Source of the DNA: Lachnospiraceae bacterium
GTDB lineage: Bacteria > Bacillota > Clostridia > Lachnospirales > Lachnospiraceae
Direction of reading: 5' to 3'
Assembly (NCBI GenBank): GCA_017618195.1
Contig: JAFZUW010000044.1
Coordinates: 1 to 53,600 of the forward strand
Length of the DNA: 53,600 nucleotides
Below are positions 1 through 8,867 of this stretch, piece after piece. The first letter of the stretch is position 1; each line of letters starts with the position of its first letter. The translations under genes and the position numbers were made by a program. The notes beneath the pieces were generated by a model, which was not told where the DNA came from, searched no databases, and saw only the letters and a program-made list of their open reading frames with translations.

Positions 1-6
1 AAAGAA

Positions 7-948
7 ATGTCAAGAATTGCGCTGGGAACACATCTCGGTGATGCAAATGACGAAGTATCCGCTTCGTATCGGAATGCTATCAAATATGCTGTACAAAATG
101 GTATCTATACTATTGATGGAGCAATCAATTATCGAGGTATGCGCTCGGAAAAGGATGAAGGAATTGCCATTAGAGAGCTTATTGAAAGCGGAATTGTTAA
201 GAGAGAGGATTTTTTTGTAACTTCTAAGGCCGGTTTACTGTTTGGGGATATAACCGAGAGAATGAATCCAAAGATGTATCTTGAAAATATCTTAAAACCG
301 CAGGGGATAACAGAATCAGATTTTTCTGAATATGACGGTCTTAGACAAACTTTAAATCCGGCATTTTACGAGATTGCGCTTAACAAGAGCTTAGAAAACC
401 TTGGCCTTGAAACTCTTGATCTGCACTACATCCATATTCCGGAAATCACACGTGCCGGAATGGATGAAACAGTTTTCTATGATGAAATGGAGAAGCTGTT
501 TGCTTGGTATGAGGGTAAGGTGACGGAAAATAAGATCAGAAATTATGGTATCGCTCTTGAATTTATGGGAGAAGAACCGGAGGATGTAAAGTGGCACTTT
601 GAGCTTGAAGAGTTGAAAAGGCGTGCGGACATAGTAGCTGGCGGGAAAAGCCATTTAAAGTACGTTATTTTTGAGTACAACATGCTTTGCCCTTATCCTC
701 GGTCAGTACTTAGCCAGCATGTTAATGGAGAAGCATTGACTCTTGCCGAGGCATGTCACAAGCTGGGCTTTAAGACCGTAGCAAGTATGCCTCTAGCTAT
801 GGGTGATGCGTTAAAAGAACACTCCCTAAATGAACTTTTGGAATTTGCTTTGGATGGTTGTGACCATATAATTGTCGGTAGCAAAAATACAGATCACATA
901 AAGGAACTGCTTTCATTTTTAGAGTACCCGAGGTGCAAGACTAATTGA
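7..948 (+). CDS. Aldo/keto reductase
   Basis: Predicted NAD(P)H-dependent carbonyl reductase of the aldo/keto reductase superfamily, cytoplasmic TIM barrel. The catalytic tetrad can be placed: D37 and Y42 (in INYRG), K74 (in VTSKAG) and H143 (in LHYIHIP). The 313-residue length is normal for the family. The start at 7 gives the expected N-terminal strand, but the ribosome site lies outside the window, so a slightly longer protein cannot be excluded. The gene is clearly more A+T-rich than pheS, ileS and most genes to its right, which suggests recent acquisition. The natural substrate cannot be read from the sequence. Confidence 0.85.
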   Translation: MSRIALGTHLGDANDEVSASYRNAIKYAVQNGIYTIDGAINYRGMRSEKDEGIAIRELIESGIVKREDFFVTSKAGLLFGDITERMNPKMYLENILKPQGITESDFSEYDGLRQTLNPAFYEIALNKSLENLGLETLDLHYIHIPEITRAGMDETVFYDEMEKLFAWYEGKVTENKIRNYGIALEFMGEEPEDVKWHFELEELKRRADIVAGGKSHLKYVIFEYNMLCPYPRSVLSQHVNGEALTLAEACHKLGFKTVASMPLAMGDALKEHSLNELLEFALDGCDHIIVGSKNTDHIKELLSFLEYPRCKTN

Positions 949-959
949 TTTGCACCTCG
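930..959 (+). terminator. Perfect hairpin over the stop codon of the reductase gene
   Basis: CGAGGTGCAA (930-939) and its exact reverse complement (950-959) enclose a 10-nt loop that contains the stop codon. Only a short run of T follows, so this is at best a weak terminator. It may instead mark the right boundary of the A+T-rich segment. Confidence 0.45.
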
Positions 960-1023
960 TTTGCACCTTAAAAACAGGTCTGAAAACTCTAAAAAAAAAG
1001 CAAGTCAGGAGCAGAAAAACATT

Positions 1024-1521
1024 ATGATAAAAGTATTATTTGTCTGCCACGGCAACATCTGCCGATCGCCGATGGCAGAGTTCATATTGAAGGATATGGT
1101 CGAGAAGCAGAGGCTGACGGACTGTTTTGAGATTGCTTCGGCGGCCACGAGTACCGAGGAAATCTGGAACGGACGTGGCAATCCGGTGTATCCGCCGGCA
1201 AAGGAAGTGCTTCGGCGGAACGGCATCGGGAAGACCGCCTATACTGATTTTTCGGGGAAGCGCGCAAGACAACTTGAGAAAAATGATTATAACTGTTATG
1301 ATTATCTCATTGGGATGGACGGCATGAATATGCGGAACATAGAGCGGATGACGGGCCATACCAAGGCGGAGGGCAAGATATATAAGATGCTCACATTTGC
1401 CGGTTCGGACCGCGACGTCAGCGACCCGTGGTACACGGACAATTTCGATCAGGCGTACCGCGACATCGAGCAGGGCTGCAGAGGCTTTCTGACATATTTG
1501 AAGGAACAGGGGATTCTTTAA
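1024..1521 (+). CDS. Low-molecular-weight protein-tyrosine phosphatase
   Basis: Dephosphorylates phosphotyrosine on proteins, in bacteria often on tyrosine kinases of surface polysaccharide synthesis. The N-terminus carries the P-loop CHGNICRS (nucleophile C8, R14), and the C-terminal part has the DPW segment with the general-acid aspartate. The 165-residue length is typical. I chose the ATG at 1024 because AGGAG lies at 1007-1011 and the P-loop then sits at its usual position; an upstream in-frame start at 961 would add an unconserved Lys/Ser-rich tail. The ABC transporter follows 22 bp later, so the two are probably cotranscribed. Confidence 0.88.
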   Translation: MIKVLFVCHGNICRSPMAEFILKDMVEKQRLTDCFEIASAATSTEEIWNGRGNPVYPPAKEVLRRNGIGKTAYTDFSGKRARQLEKNDYNCYDYLIGMDGMNMRNIERMTGHTKAEGKIYKMLTFAGSDRDVSDPWYTDNFDQAYRDIEQGCRGFLTYLKEQGIL

Positions 1522-1543
1522 TCCGGAACACTTGGAGGTTTTC

Positions 1544-3220
1544 ATGGGAAAATCAATCAAATACATGCTGCGCGCCATTGACCGCAAAGACCGGCGGAGA
1601 CTGTTCGGACAGACGCTCCTCGGCCTTCTCGGTCCGGTTATTGACGTGTTCAGTATTTCCATGCTGCTTCCGATTCTTTCGGACATGGCGGACGGTCAAT
1701 CCGGCTCCGACCTTTTGATAAAAGTAATCGGAATCGGTCTGCTGCTTGTTTTGAAGACCGGTTTCGATCTGGTGCTGTCGTCTGCGGAGAACTCCTTCCG
1801 CTATGACGCGGGGCACAAGCTTTCGCGGAAAATGTATGAGCTCCAGCTGAAGGAGGAACTGTCCGTACACAGGAAGATCAACTATGCGCAGAATCTGGCA
1901 CGCGTGCGCCGCGACGTTTTGAGCTCGGTCGGCATCCTGTTAAGCGCAAAGGGACTTTTCCTCGGTTTTGCGACGATGGCGGGTTATGCGGTCGTGCTGA
2001 TGGTTTCGTCCGGAATGGCGGGTGTTGCAAGTATTGCCGCGGTACTCGTATTGATGGTGATCTTATATCTGATCAACCGCATCCGTGTCGGAAGCTACAG
2101 TGAGCGCGTGCGCGAACTTGAAATCCGCACCAACGAAACAATTTACAATACGTTCGGATCCTATAAAGAAGTCAAAGTAAGCGACGGAAAGCAGGAACTG
2201 ATCCGCAGATTTGACGACGTCAACGGACAGCTGGTAAGGGAGCAGAAGAAGTTTGCGATGTTTTCGCAAATCGTATCCGTCATTACGGCGGACATCCTGC
2301 AGGCGGTCGTATTCTTCCTGCTTGCGATTCTGATCGCGCTCCGTGTGGATATCAGCGGACATCTCTCGGCGTGCGTCGTATTTGTCACGGTGCTTGTAAA
2401 GATGCTTCCGCTCTCGGGAGGAATACTACGGAACCTGGTCGCGATCGGATTTGCAGAAGCCGGATTCCTGCGGTTTAAGGAGAGCATGGAAGCTTATGAA
2501 GAAATGCTGTCCCGCGCGGACGGCGCTTCCGTGAAGCACGTGCCGACATTTGATAAGGAAATCCGCGTCGAAGGGCTGACGTTTTGCTATGAAGACAGTG
2601 ATACGCCGATCTTCTCGGAGGCGGACATCATAATCCCGAAAGGAAAGACCGTGGCGGTCACGGGCTCTTCGGGAATCGGAAAGACGACGTTCCTTGACCT
2701 GTTGCTCGGACTGTTCACGCCGCAGGCAGGTAAGATCCTCTATGACGGATACGACATCGCTGCAAACGGCGGAAACCTCGGTTCGATCATCAGCTATATT
2801 CCGCAGGAAGTCTATCTCGGCGGTTTCTCCATCCGAGACAATGTGACGTTTATGACCGATCCGGATATTGCGGATGAGCAGAGGGTGATTGAATGCCTGA
2901 AATGCGCCCATCTGTACGACGACGTATGCGCGATGGCGGACGGGCTTGATACGCTGGTCGGCAACAACGGCGTAAGACTTTCGGGAGGACAGCGCCAGAG
3001 GCTTGCGCTTGCAAGAGCGCTTTATAAGGACTTTGAACTGCTTGTTCTTGATGAGGCAACGGCTTCTCTTGATATGGAAACCGAGGAGGCAATCCTTGAG
3101 TCGCTTCGCGAACTGCGCGGAGGCAAAACCGTTCTGATGGTGACGCATCACGCAAGTCTTGCGGAAGCGTGCGAGATCATTTACCGTCTCGAGGACCGCA
3201 AATTCACAAGAGTCCGTTAG
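1544..3220 (+). CDS. ABC exporter with fused membrane and ATPase domains
   Basis: Half-transporter of 558 residues: an N-terminal transmembrane domain (about residues 1-320) followed by an ATPase domain. Walker A GSSGIGKTT is near residue 373, the signature LSGGQ near 479 and Walker B LLVLDEA near 500, followed by an H-loop THH. This domain order is that of MsbA/PglK-type exporters, which act as homodimers on lipids, lipid-linked sugars, peptides or drugs; the substrate is not evident. The ATG at 1544 has GGAGG at 1534-1538 and is preferred to the TTG at 1532. It lies 22 bp after the phosphatase. Confidence 0.85.
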   Translation: MGKSIKYMLRAIDRKDRRRLFGQTLLGLLGPVIDVFSISMLLPILSDMADGQSGSDLLIKVIGIGLLLVLKTGFDLVLSSAENSFRYDAGHKLSRKMYELQLKEELSVHRKINYAQNLARVRRDVLSSVGILLSAKGLFLGFATMAGYAVVLMVSSGMAGVASIAAVLVLMVILYLINRIRVGSYSERVRELEIRTNETIYNTFGSYKEVKVSDGKQELIRRFDDVNGQLVREQKKFAMFSQIVSVITADILQAVVFFLLAILIALRVDISGHLSACVVFVTVLVKMLPLSGGILRNLVAIGFAEAGFLRFKESMEAYEEMLSRADGASVKHVPTFDKEIRVEGLTFCYEDSDTPIFSEADIIIPKGKTVAVTGSSGIGKTTFLDLLLGLFTPQAGKILYDGYDIAANGGNLGSIISYIPQEVYLGGFSIRDNVTFMTDPDIADEQRVIECLKCAHLYDDVCAMADGLDTLVGNNGVRLSGGQRQRLALARALYKDFELLVLDEATASLDMETEEAILESLRELRGGKTVLMVTHHASLAEACEIIYRLEDRKFTRVR

Positions 3221-3263
3221 CAGAAAAGGACAAAAACGGGTTTTTCTTATATCGTATAAGACA

Positions 3264-3292
3264 TTGCAACGCTTATTTTCTTGGGCTATGAT
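3264..3292 (+). promoter_or_regulatory. Sigma-A type promoter for the MATE gene
   Basis: TTGCAA (3264-3269), 17-bp spacer, TATGAT (3287-3292). Transcription would start near 3299, which argues against the in-frame ATG at 3297 and for the ATG at 3321. Confidence 0.7.
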
Positions 3293-3320
3293 TGGGATGC
3301 TTTTGAGAAAGGTGAATCCC

Positions 3321-4703
3321 ATGACGACGATTAAGCGCAGCAATATAGTAAACATGACGGAAGGCAGTCCCGCGAAGCTGATCCTCGCATTTGCCCTTCC
3401 GATGCTTCTCGGCAACCTGTTCCAGCAGTTTTATAACATGGTGGACTGTATCGTTGTCGGCAAATGTGTCGGAGACAATGCGTTGGCAGCAGTAGGCGCG
3501 ACGAGTTCCGTCAATTTCTTTTTCTTCTCCATCAGCAACGGTATCGGAACAGGTGTCGGAATCGTAGCCGCCCAGTTCTTCGGGGCGGGCGATCACGACC
3601 GCGTGCGCCGTTCGATCGCCAACAGCGTCTACGTTGTCGGCCTGGTCGGGCTTTTGATGAGTGCACTCGGATTTCTTTCCGCATTCCCGCTTCTTCATCT
3701 GTTGGATACGCCGGCGGACTGTGTCGATATGTCGATCACCTATATGCAGATTACGTGCGGATGCAGCCTTGCGGTTGTCGGCTACAACACGGTTTCCTCG
3801 CTTCTTCGGGCACTCGGAGACTCGAAGACGCCGCTGATCTTCCTGGTTGTTTCCTGTATTTTAAACGTTATTCTCGACCTGACATTTGTTATGGCGCTCG
3901 GCCTCGGAGTTGCCGGCGTTGCATGGGCGACCGTTATCGCGCAGGTGTTCTCAACCGTTGCGTGCGTCGTATTTGCCCGCATCCATAACCCGTATTTCCG
4001 GCTTACGAAAGAGGACCGCAGACCGGATACGGACATTATCAAAAAGTCTTTCGCAATCGGCGTTCCGATCTCGTTCATGATGTCGACGATTTCCGTTTCG
4101 TGTATCGCGCTGCAGTGGGTTGTCAACGGCTTCGGACCGGTTGTCGGCGCTGCCAATACGGCAATCGTGAAGATCGAGCAGATCATCCAGCAGCCTTACG
4201 GTTCCTTAAGCGCGGCGCTCTCTTCCTACGCGGGGCAGAACCTCGGCGCCGGAAAGATCGACCGGATCAAGAAGGGATACCGCGTCGGCGTTCGCTTCGT
4301 TTTGATCTTCTCCGCAGTCATGTTTTTGATCCCGAAAATATTCGGCCGCCAGATCATCGGTATCTTCGTCAACGACCCGCAGGCGATTGAAATCGGCGCA
4401 AAGGGTCTTCTGATCAGCAGTTCGTTCTACGCGCTTCTCGGCATGATCTACATCAGCCGCGGCACGCTGAACGGCATCGGAGACAGCAAGTACGCCATGC
4501 TGAACGGGTTCACGGAGCTCGGCTGCCGCTGCGCACTGCCGAAACCGATCACTTCCGTTCCGCAGATCGGCAAATGGGGCATCTGGATCACGACCGGACT
4601 GACATGGTCGATTACCGGCATTATGAGCCTGATCCGTTACCGCATTAAGATGCGGCAGATGTCGTGGAAAGAAGTATTTGACAAATCTGCCGAGTTGCAA
4701 TAG
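3321..4703 (+). CDS. MATE family multidrug/cation efflux transporter
   Basis: Predicted 460-residue, 12-helix Na+- or H+-coupled exporter of cationic drugs or metabolites. The first helix region has the DinF/NorM-like pattern ALPMLLGNLFQQFYNMVD, and the two-fold repeat is visible in a second half beginning around residue 240. The ATG at 3321 is preceded by an AAAGGTG ribosome site and fits the promoter at 3264-3292; the reading frame is open further upstream but that part is not conserved. The last 26 bases carry the pheS promoter. Confidence 0.88.
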   Translation: MTTIKRSNIVNMTEGSPAKLILAFALPMLLGNLFQQFYNMVDCIVVGKCVGDNALAAVGATSSVNFFFFSISNGIGTGVGIVAAQFFGAGDHDRVRRSIANSVYVVGLVGLLMSALGFLSAFPLLHLLDTPADCVDMSITYMQITCGCSLAVVGYNTVSSLLRALGDSKTPLIFLVVSCILNVILDLTFVMALGLGVAGVAWATVIAQVFSTVACVVFARIHNPYFRLTKEDRRPDTDIIKKSFAIGVPISFMMSTISVSCIALQWVVNGFGPVVGAANTAIVKIEQIIQQPYGSLSAALSSYAGQNLGAGKIDRIKKGYRVGVRFVLIFSAVMFLIPKIFGRQIIGIFVNDPQAIEIGAKGLLISSSFYALLGMIYISRGTLNGIGDSKYAMLNGFTELGCRCALPKPITSVPQIGKWGIWITTGLTWSITGIMSLIRYRIKMRQMSWKEVFDKSAELQ

Positions 4704-4706
4704 AAT
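4678..4706 (+). promoter_or_regulatory. Strong promoter of the pheS T-box, inside the end of the MATE gene
   Basis: TTGACA (4678-4683), 17-bp spacer, TAGAAT (4701-4706). The -10 element includes the TAG stop codon of the MATE gene, so phenylalanyl-tRNA synthetase has its own promoter with no dedicated intergenic space. Confidence 0.75.
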
Positions 4707-4712
4707 AGACGC

Positions 4713-4963
4713 ATGTTAGGCGTTGAATGTACGTCAGTACGTAAGCGGAATGCAACAGAGATGAGGTGTCACCGGCTGAAAGCACTTCACAGGAACCTTG
4801 CGGAATCTTCAGTACGGGAGCCTTCCGGCGAAAAGCATGTGCGTTAAGCCGGATGTACGTGTAGCAAACATTTTTACACAGAAGAGTGCAGAACACAGAG
4901 TTCTGAAATAGGGTGGTACCGCGGTATTTAATCGTCCCTTGCTGTAAAGCAGGGGACTTTTTT
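4713..4963 (+). promoter_or_regulatory. T-box riboswitch, tRNA-Phe type
   Basis: This leader senses uncharged tRNA-Phe and allows pheS-pheT transcription only when charging is low. The canonical T-box core runs from 4906 to 4924 (AGGGTGGTACCGCGG). TGGT pairs with the ACCA end of an A-discriminator tRNA such as tRNA-Phe. Upstream, the CAGAGATGAGG and GGCTGAAAGC segments (about 4756-4787) match the stem I distal region. The best specifier is TTC (Phe) at 4808-4810, followed by the usual purine. The core is followed by an intrinsic terminator at 4934-4963. The stem I base pairing was not fully resolved by eye. Confidence 0.9.
4934..4963 (+). terminator. Regulated terminator of the Phe T-box
   Basis: A 10-bp stem, 4934-4943 with 4948-4957 (one G-T pair), loop GTAA, then six T (4958-4963). 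The 5' arm CCCTT overlaps the bases needed for the antiterminator. Confidence 0.88.
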
Positions 4964-4978
4964 GCGTGATAAGCGAGT

Positions 4979-5127
4979 GCAATCCCTACGTCGAAGACGT
5001 CGGGCATTCGCATACGGCACGCGAAAGCATCGCTTTCGGCGGGACGAAGGCGAATGCCCGTAAGCGGTCGAAGACCGCGAGGGATTGCCGAGCGAACAGT
5101 CATCGAGCAAACGAAGTTTGCTCGATG
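4979..5127 (+). repeat. Multibranched palindromic element with GAA triloops
   Basis: Between the T-box terminator and pheS the + strand folds into a closed multibranch structure. The outer stem pairs 4979-4987 with 5080-5088 (9 bp). Inside are a hairpin ACGTC-GAA-GACGT (4988-5000), an 11-bp arm 5001-5011 with 5050-5060 holding an inner CGAAAGC/GCTTTCG hairpin (5022-5038), and GCGGTC-GAA-GACCGC (5064-5078). A separate 12-bp perfect hairpin with a GAA loop follows (5101-5112 with 5116-5127). Three of the five hairpins have a GAA loop. No protein is encoded. It may be a mobile palindromic repeat or a structured part of the pheS leader. Confidence 0.75.
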
Positions 5128-5179
5128 AAACACGATAGCAAAGAATTTCACATTTGTCTCTACAAAGAAAGGAGTCATT

Positions 5180-6217
5180 ATGAAGGATAAGATCGAAAGT
5201 ATTCTGTCGGAAGCGAAAGCAAGAATTGCCGCTGCGGCCGATGAGAATGAGCTGCAGAAGGTCCGCAGTGAAGTAATCGGTAAGCAGGGCTCACTGACCC
5301 TTCTTCTGAAGGAACTTCCGAAGGTTGACGCAGCGGAAAGACCGGAGATGGGTAAGCTTCTGAACCTGGCGAAGAACGAGGTTACGGAGCTGATCGATTC
5401 AACGAGAACGGAGCTGAAGCTGAAGGCTTCCGAGGTTTCACCCGATTTCGACTGCTCGGTTCCGGGCGTTATGCCGATGAACGGAGGACTCCATCCGATT
5501 ACCCAGATGTGCTACGATCTGAATGACGCGTTCCGCTCCATGGGATTTGAAGTATATCAGGAAGATGACATTACGAGTGAGATGTATGCGTTCGACAAGC
5601 TGAATTTCCCGCAGAACCATCCCGCCCGTGAGAGCATGGATACGTACTGGCTCGCAGGACATGACAGCGGCAGCACGAACGAGAAGCTCTGCCTGCGTCC
5701 TCACCTGACCGGCGGAAGCGTTCGTTACATGCAGACCCATAAGCCTCCGTACCGTTTCGTATACCCGGGCCGTGTATACCGGAACGAGACGACCGACGCG
5801 CACCATGAGCGCGCGTTCTTCCAGTACGAGGCTCTGATCGTTGATAAAGACATCACATTTACCTCCGGTAAGGTGCTGATCAAGAGTATTTTAAGCAAGG
5901 TTTTCGGTACGGACGTACCGGTCCGCATGCGTTCCGGTTTCTTCCCGTTCGTTGAGCCCGGATTCGAAATCGACATGCAGTGTCAGGTTTGCGGCGGCAA
6001 AGGCTGCAGCGTATGTAAGCATGTCGGCTGGATCGAGGTTATGCCCGGCGGTTCGCCGCATCCGAACGTACTCCGCGCGGCAGGTCTTGACCCCGACGAG
6101 TACACCGGCTTCTATGTAAACATCGGTCTGGATCGTCTTGTTATGATGCGCTACGGCGTGGATGACGTTCGTCTGTTCCACAGTGCGGACCTCAGATTCC
6201 TGAAACAGTTCCGATAA
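5180..6217 (+). CDS. pheS: Phenylalanine--tRNA ligase alpha subunit
   Basis: Catalytic alpha subunit of the cytoplasmic (alpha-beta)2 enzyme that charges tRNA-Phe. The protein has 345 residues, normal for bacterial PheS: an N-terminal coiled-coil tRNA-binding arm (about 1-85), then the class II core with GRVYRNE (motif 2), FFQYE, and motif 3 near the C-terminus (GLDRLVMMRYGVDD). A CxxC...GCxxCK cysteine cluster is present, as in other Firmicutes PheS. AAAGGAG at 5168-5174 fits the ATG at 5180. It is expressed from the T-box leader and followed by pheT 79 bp later. Confidence 0.97.
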   Translation: MKDKIESILSEAKARIAAAADENELQKVRSEVIGKQGSLTLLLKELPKVDAAERPEMGKLLNLAKNEVTELIDSTRTELKLKASEVSPDFDCSVPGVMPMNGGLHPITQMCYDLNDAFRSMGFEVYQEDDITSEMYAFDKLNFPQNHPARESMDTYWLAGHDSGSTNEKLCLRPHLTGGSVRYMQTHKPPYRFVYPGRVYRNETTDAHHERAFFQYEALIVDKDITFTSGKVLIKSILSKVFGTDVPVRMRSGFFPFVEPGFEIDMQCQVCGGKGCSVCKHVGWIEVMPGGSPHPNVLRAAGLDPDEYTGFYVNIGLDRLVMMRYGVDDVRLFHSADLRFLKQFR

Positions 6218-6296
6218 GAGAAAAGAACATTTTCTCAATCGTACCAAGACGAAACGGCAGGCGTTGTGCGTGCCGGAACACTATAGGAGGAAGCAA

Positions 6297-8735
6297 ATGA
6301 AACTCTCATTATCCTGGATTAAAGATTATGTTAGTCTTCCCGATGACGCGGACCTGAAGAAGCTGGCTTATGACCTGACGATGGACACCGTTGAGGTGGA
6401 AGATGTGGAATATCTCGGAAAGCGTTTCGAGAAAATGGTTGTCGGTGTGATCGAGGCGGTTAATCCGCATCCGAATGCCGACAAATTAAGAGTCTGCACG
6501 GTAGATATCGGCGACGGCGAGAGCAAGGAGATCGTCTGCGGCGGAATCAATCTGGCTGCAGGCATGAAGGTAGCCGTTTCCGTTCCCGGCGCGATCGTAC
6601 GCTGGCACGGCGAAGGCGAGCCCGTTGAGATTAAGAAGAGCAAGCTTCGCGGCGTAGAGTCCTACGGTATGATCTGCGCATCCGAAGAAATCGGTCTCGG
6701 AGACCTGTTCCCGTCGAAGCAGGAGGCGGAGATCCTCGACCTTTCGTTCCTCGACGTACCCGCCGGTACGAATATCGCGGACGCGCTTGATCTGAACGAC
6801 GTTCTTCTCGAGATCGATAACAAGTCGATGACGAACCGCCCCGACCTCTGGGGCCATTACGGAATCGCACGTGAAATCGCGGCTCTTTACAATCTTCCGA
6901 TGAAGAAGATAGAGCCGGTTAAGATTGACGCCCCGTCCGATTTCAAGGTGGAGATCAAGGATATCGACCGCTGCCCGCGCTACATCGGCGTGGAGATGGA
7001 CGGCGTATCGGTAAAGCCGTCACCGTTTAAGATGCAGAGCCGTATCTGGAGAGTCGGTATGCGTCCGATTAACGCTCTCGTGGACATTACAAACTACGTT
7101 ATGCTTGCAACCGGAAACCCGACGCACGCATTTGACGCAGACAATATTGAAGACCATATTACGGTAAGACGCGCCGAGAAGGCGGAGAAGCTTCTGCTTC
7201 TGAACGGCAAGGAACTCGAGCTTTGCGAGGATGACCTTGTTATCGCGGACGGCGAAGGTGCCGTTGCTCTGGCAGGCGTTATGGGCGGAGCGAAGGATTC
7301 GATCCTTCCGAAGACGACCCGCGTTATCCTCGAGGTTGCGAACTTCGAATCGACCGGTATCCGCAGAACCGCACTCCGTTACGACAACCGTACCGAGGCT
7401 TCGTCCCGTTACGAGAAGGCGGTTGATCCCGAGCGTTGCGACCAGGCTCTGGCGCTTTCCGTTGAATTTTTCAAAGAACTGTATCCCGAGCTTAAGATCA
7501 CCGGTTATTGCGACCGTTACGAGAAGAAGCTTGAGCGCGCCGAGATCGACGTAAGCCTTACCTGGCTTGCAAAGCGTCTCGGAAAGAATCTGACGAACGA
7601 TGTGATTCAGGCAAAGCTTGAGAAACTCGGATTTGACGTTAAGATTGACGGCGACAACATGCATGTAACCGCACCGACCTGGCGTTCCACCGGCGACATC
7701 TCCATCAAGGACGACGTCATGGAAGAAGTTGCCAGAATGTACGGCTACGATAATTTCGAGGCTACTTCGTTCACGACGAGTTTCGAAGGCGCGATCAACC
7801 AGAAGGAGATCAGCCTTGTCAGAAACATCAAGGAGTATCTGGCAATCCGCTGCGGCATGCAGGAGATTTACACCTACCCCTGGATGAACGACACATTTGT
7901 CAACGCCGTAATGCAGGATACGGCGGGAATGCTGAAACTGTCGACGCCTCCGGCTCCCGAGCTCAGCTACCTTCGTTCCTCGCTTCTGCCGAACATGTGC
8001 GAAGCGGTTGTAAAGAACGAGCGTTACTTCAACGAGTTCTCGATGTTCGAAGAGGCGCAGGTATTTACCGATACCGATTATACGTCTCCTTATGACTCGA
8101 CGGAGTCCCTTCCGAAGCAGAGACGCAACATCGCGGCCTCGGTAGCGAGCGCGACAAAGGATGCGAACACCCTGTTCCGCGAAGTAAAGGGCTACCTTGA
8201 GTACATGCCCCGCTACACGCATATGGAAGGCTTCACATTCCGTAAGGACGTTAAGCCCGTGTGGGCCGATAACGTTGTATGGCAGAACATCTATGTCGGC
8301 GACGTGAAGGTCGGAGACCTCGGGCTTGTAGCGAAGAAGGTTACGATGGACTGCGGTATCAAGAACCTCACGGTTATGGTATTTGAGATGGATACAACGC
8401 TTCTTAAGCCGCTCATCTCGAGAACCAACCGGTTTACGCATCTTGCCGAGTATCCGGAGACCGATTACGATATCTCGATGCTGTTCGATTCGTCCGCAAC
8501 CTGGGAAGAGATCAACAGTATCATCGCGAAGAAGGAAGCAGGTCCCGTGAAGAACGCAAGCTTCGTTGACGAGTACCGCGGAAAGCAGATCCCTGCCGGC
8601 AAGAAGTCGGTAACGATCCGCCTGACCATCGGTTCGAAGGAGAAGACGCTTACTTCCGACGAGATCGAGAATGCAGCCAACAGCGTAATGAAGCAGCTCA
8701 GCAAGCGCATGGGCGCGGAGCTGAGAACGCAGTAA
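6297..8735 (+). CDS. pheT: Phenylalanine--tRNA ligase beta subunit
   Basis: Beta subunit of PheRS, 812 residues, the usual size. Domains in order: N-terminal strand-helix segment, EMAP-II-like tRNA-binding domain (about 40-150, with NPHPNADKLRVC), B3/B4 editing domain that hydrolyses Tyr-tRNA-Phe (about 215-390), B5 domain, catalytic-like core, and the C-terminal FDX-ACB anticodon-binding domain (about 715-812). AGGAGG at 6285-6290 selects the ATG at 6297 over the upstream in-frame codon at 6264. It forms an operon with pheS and ends at a strong terminator. Confidence 0.96.
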   Translation: MKLSLSWIKDYVSLPDDADLKKLAYDLTMDTVEVEDVEYLGKRFEKMVVGVIEAVNPHPNADKLRVCTVDIGDGESKEIVCGGINLAAGMKVAVSVPGAIVRWHGEGEPVEIKKSKLRGVESYGMICASEEIGLGDLFPSKQEAEILDLSFLDVPAGTNIADALDLNDVLLEIDNKSMTNRPDLWGHYGIAREIAALYNLPMKKIEPVKIDAPSDFKVEIKDIDRCPRYIGVEMDGVSVKPSPFKMQSRIWRVGMRPINALVDITNYVMLATGNPTHAFDADNIEDHITVRRAEKAEKLLLLNGKELELCEDDLVIADGEGAVALAGVMGGAKDSILPKTTRVILEVANFESTGIRRTALRYDNRTEASSRYEKAVDPERCDQALALSVEFFKELYPELKITGYCDRYEKKLERAEIDVSLTWLAKRLGKNLTNDVIQAKLEKLGFDVKIDGDNMHVTAPTWRSTGDISIKDDVMEEVARMYGYDNFEATSFTTSFEGAINQKEISLVRNIKEYLAIRCGMQEIYTYPWMNDTFVNAVMQDTAGMLKLSTPPAPELSYLRSSLLPNMCEAVVKNERYFNEFSMFEEAQVFTDTDYTSPYDSTESLPKQRRNIAASVASATKDANTLFREVKGYLEYMPRYTHMEGFTFRKDVKPVWADNVVWQNIYVGDVKVGDLGLVAKKVTMDCGIKNLTVMVFEMDTTLLKPLISRTNRFTHLAEYPETDYDISMLFDSSATWEEINSIIAKKEAGPVKNASFVDEYRGKQIPAGKKSVTIRLTIGSKEKTLTSDEIENAANSVMKQLSKRMGAELRTQ

Positions 8736-8774
8736 GAAGCAGTCTGCACTGTTGCTGAGCGTTAAGAATTATAA

Positions 8775-8814
8775 CGGGCCGTGACTCCGTTTCCGGGGCC
8801 ACGGCCCGGTTTTT
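8775..8814 (+). terminator. Intrinsic terminator of pheS-pheT
   Basis: CGGGCCGTG (8775-8783) pairs exactly with 8800-8808, followed by G and five T (8810-8814). Confidence 0.88.
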
Positions 8815-8867
8815 CTGTCTGCGGATGACTGCTGCGGAATTCCAGACCTGCTTTGGGCTCCTACGGT

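Noticed and set aside
3159-3320. N-terminal extension of the MATE protein from 3159
   Set aside because: It overlaps the ABC transporter end and the promoter at 3264-3292; the conserved protein starts at 3321.
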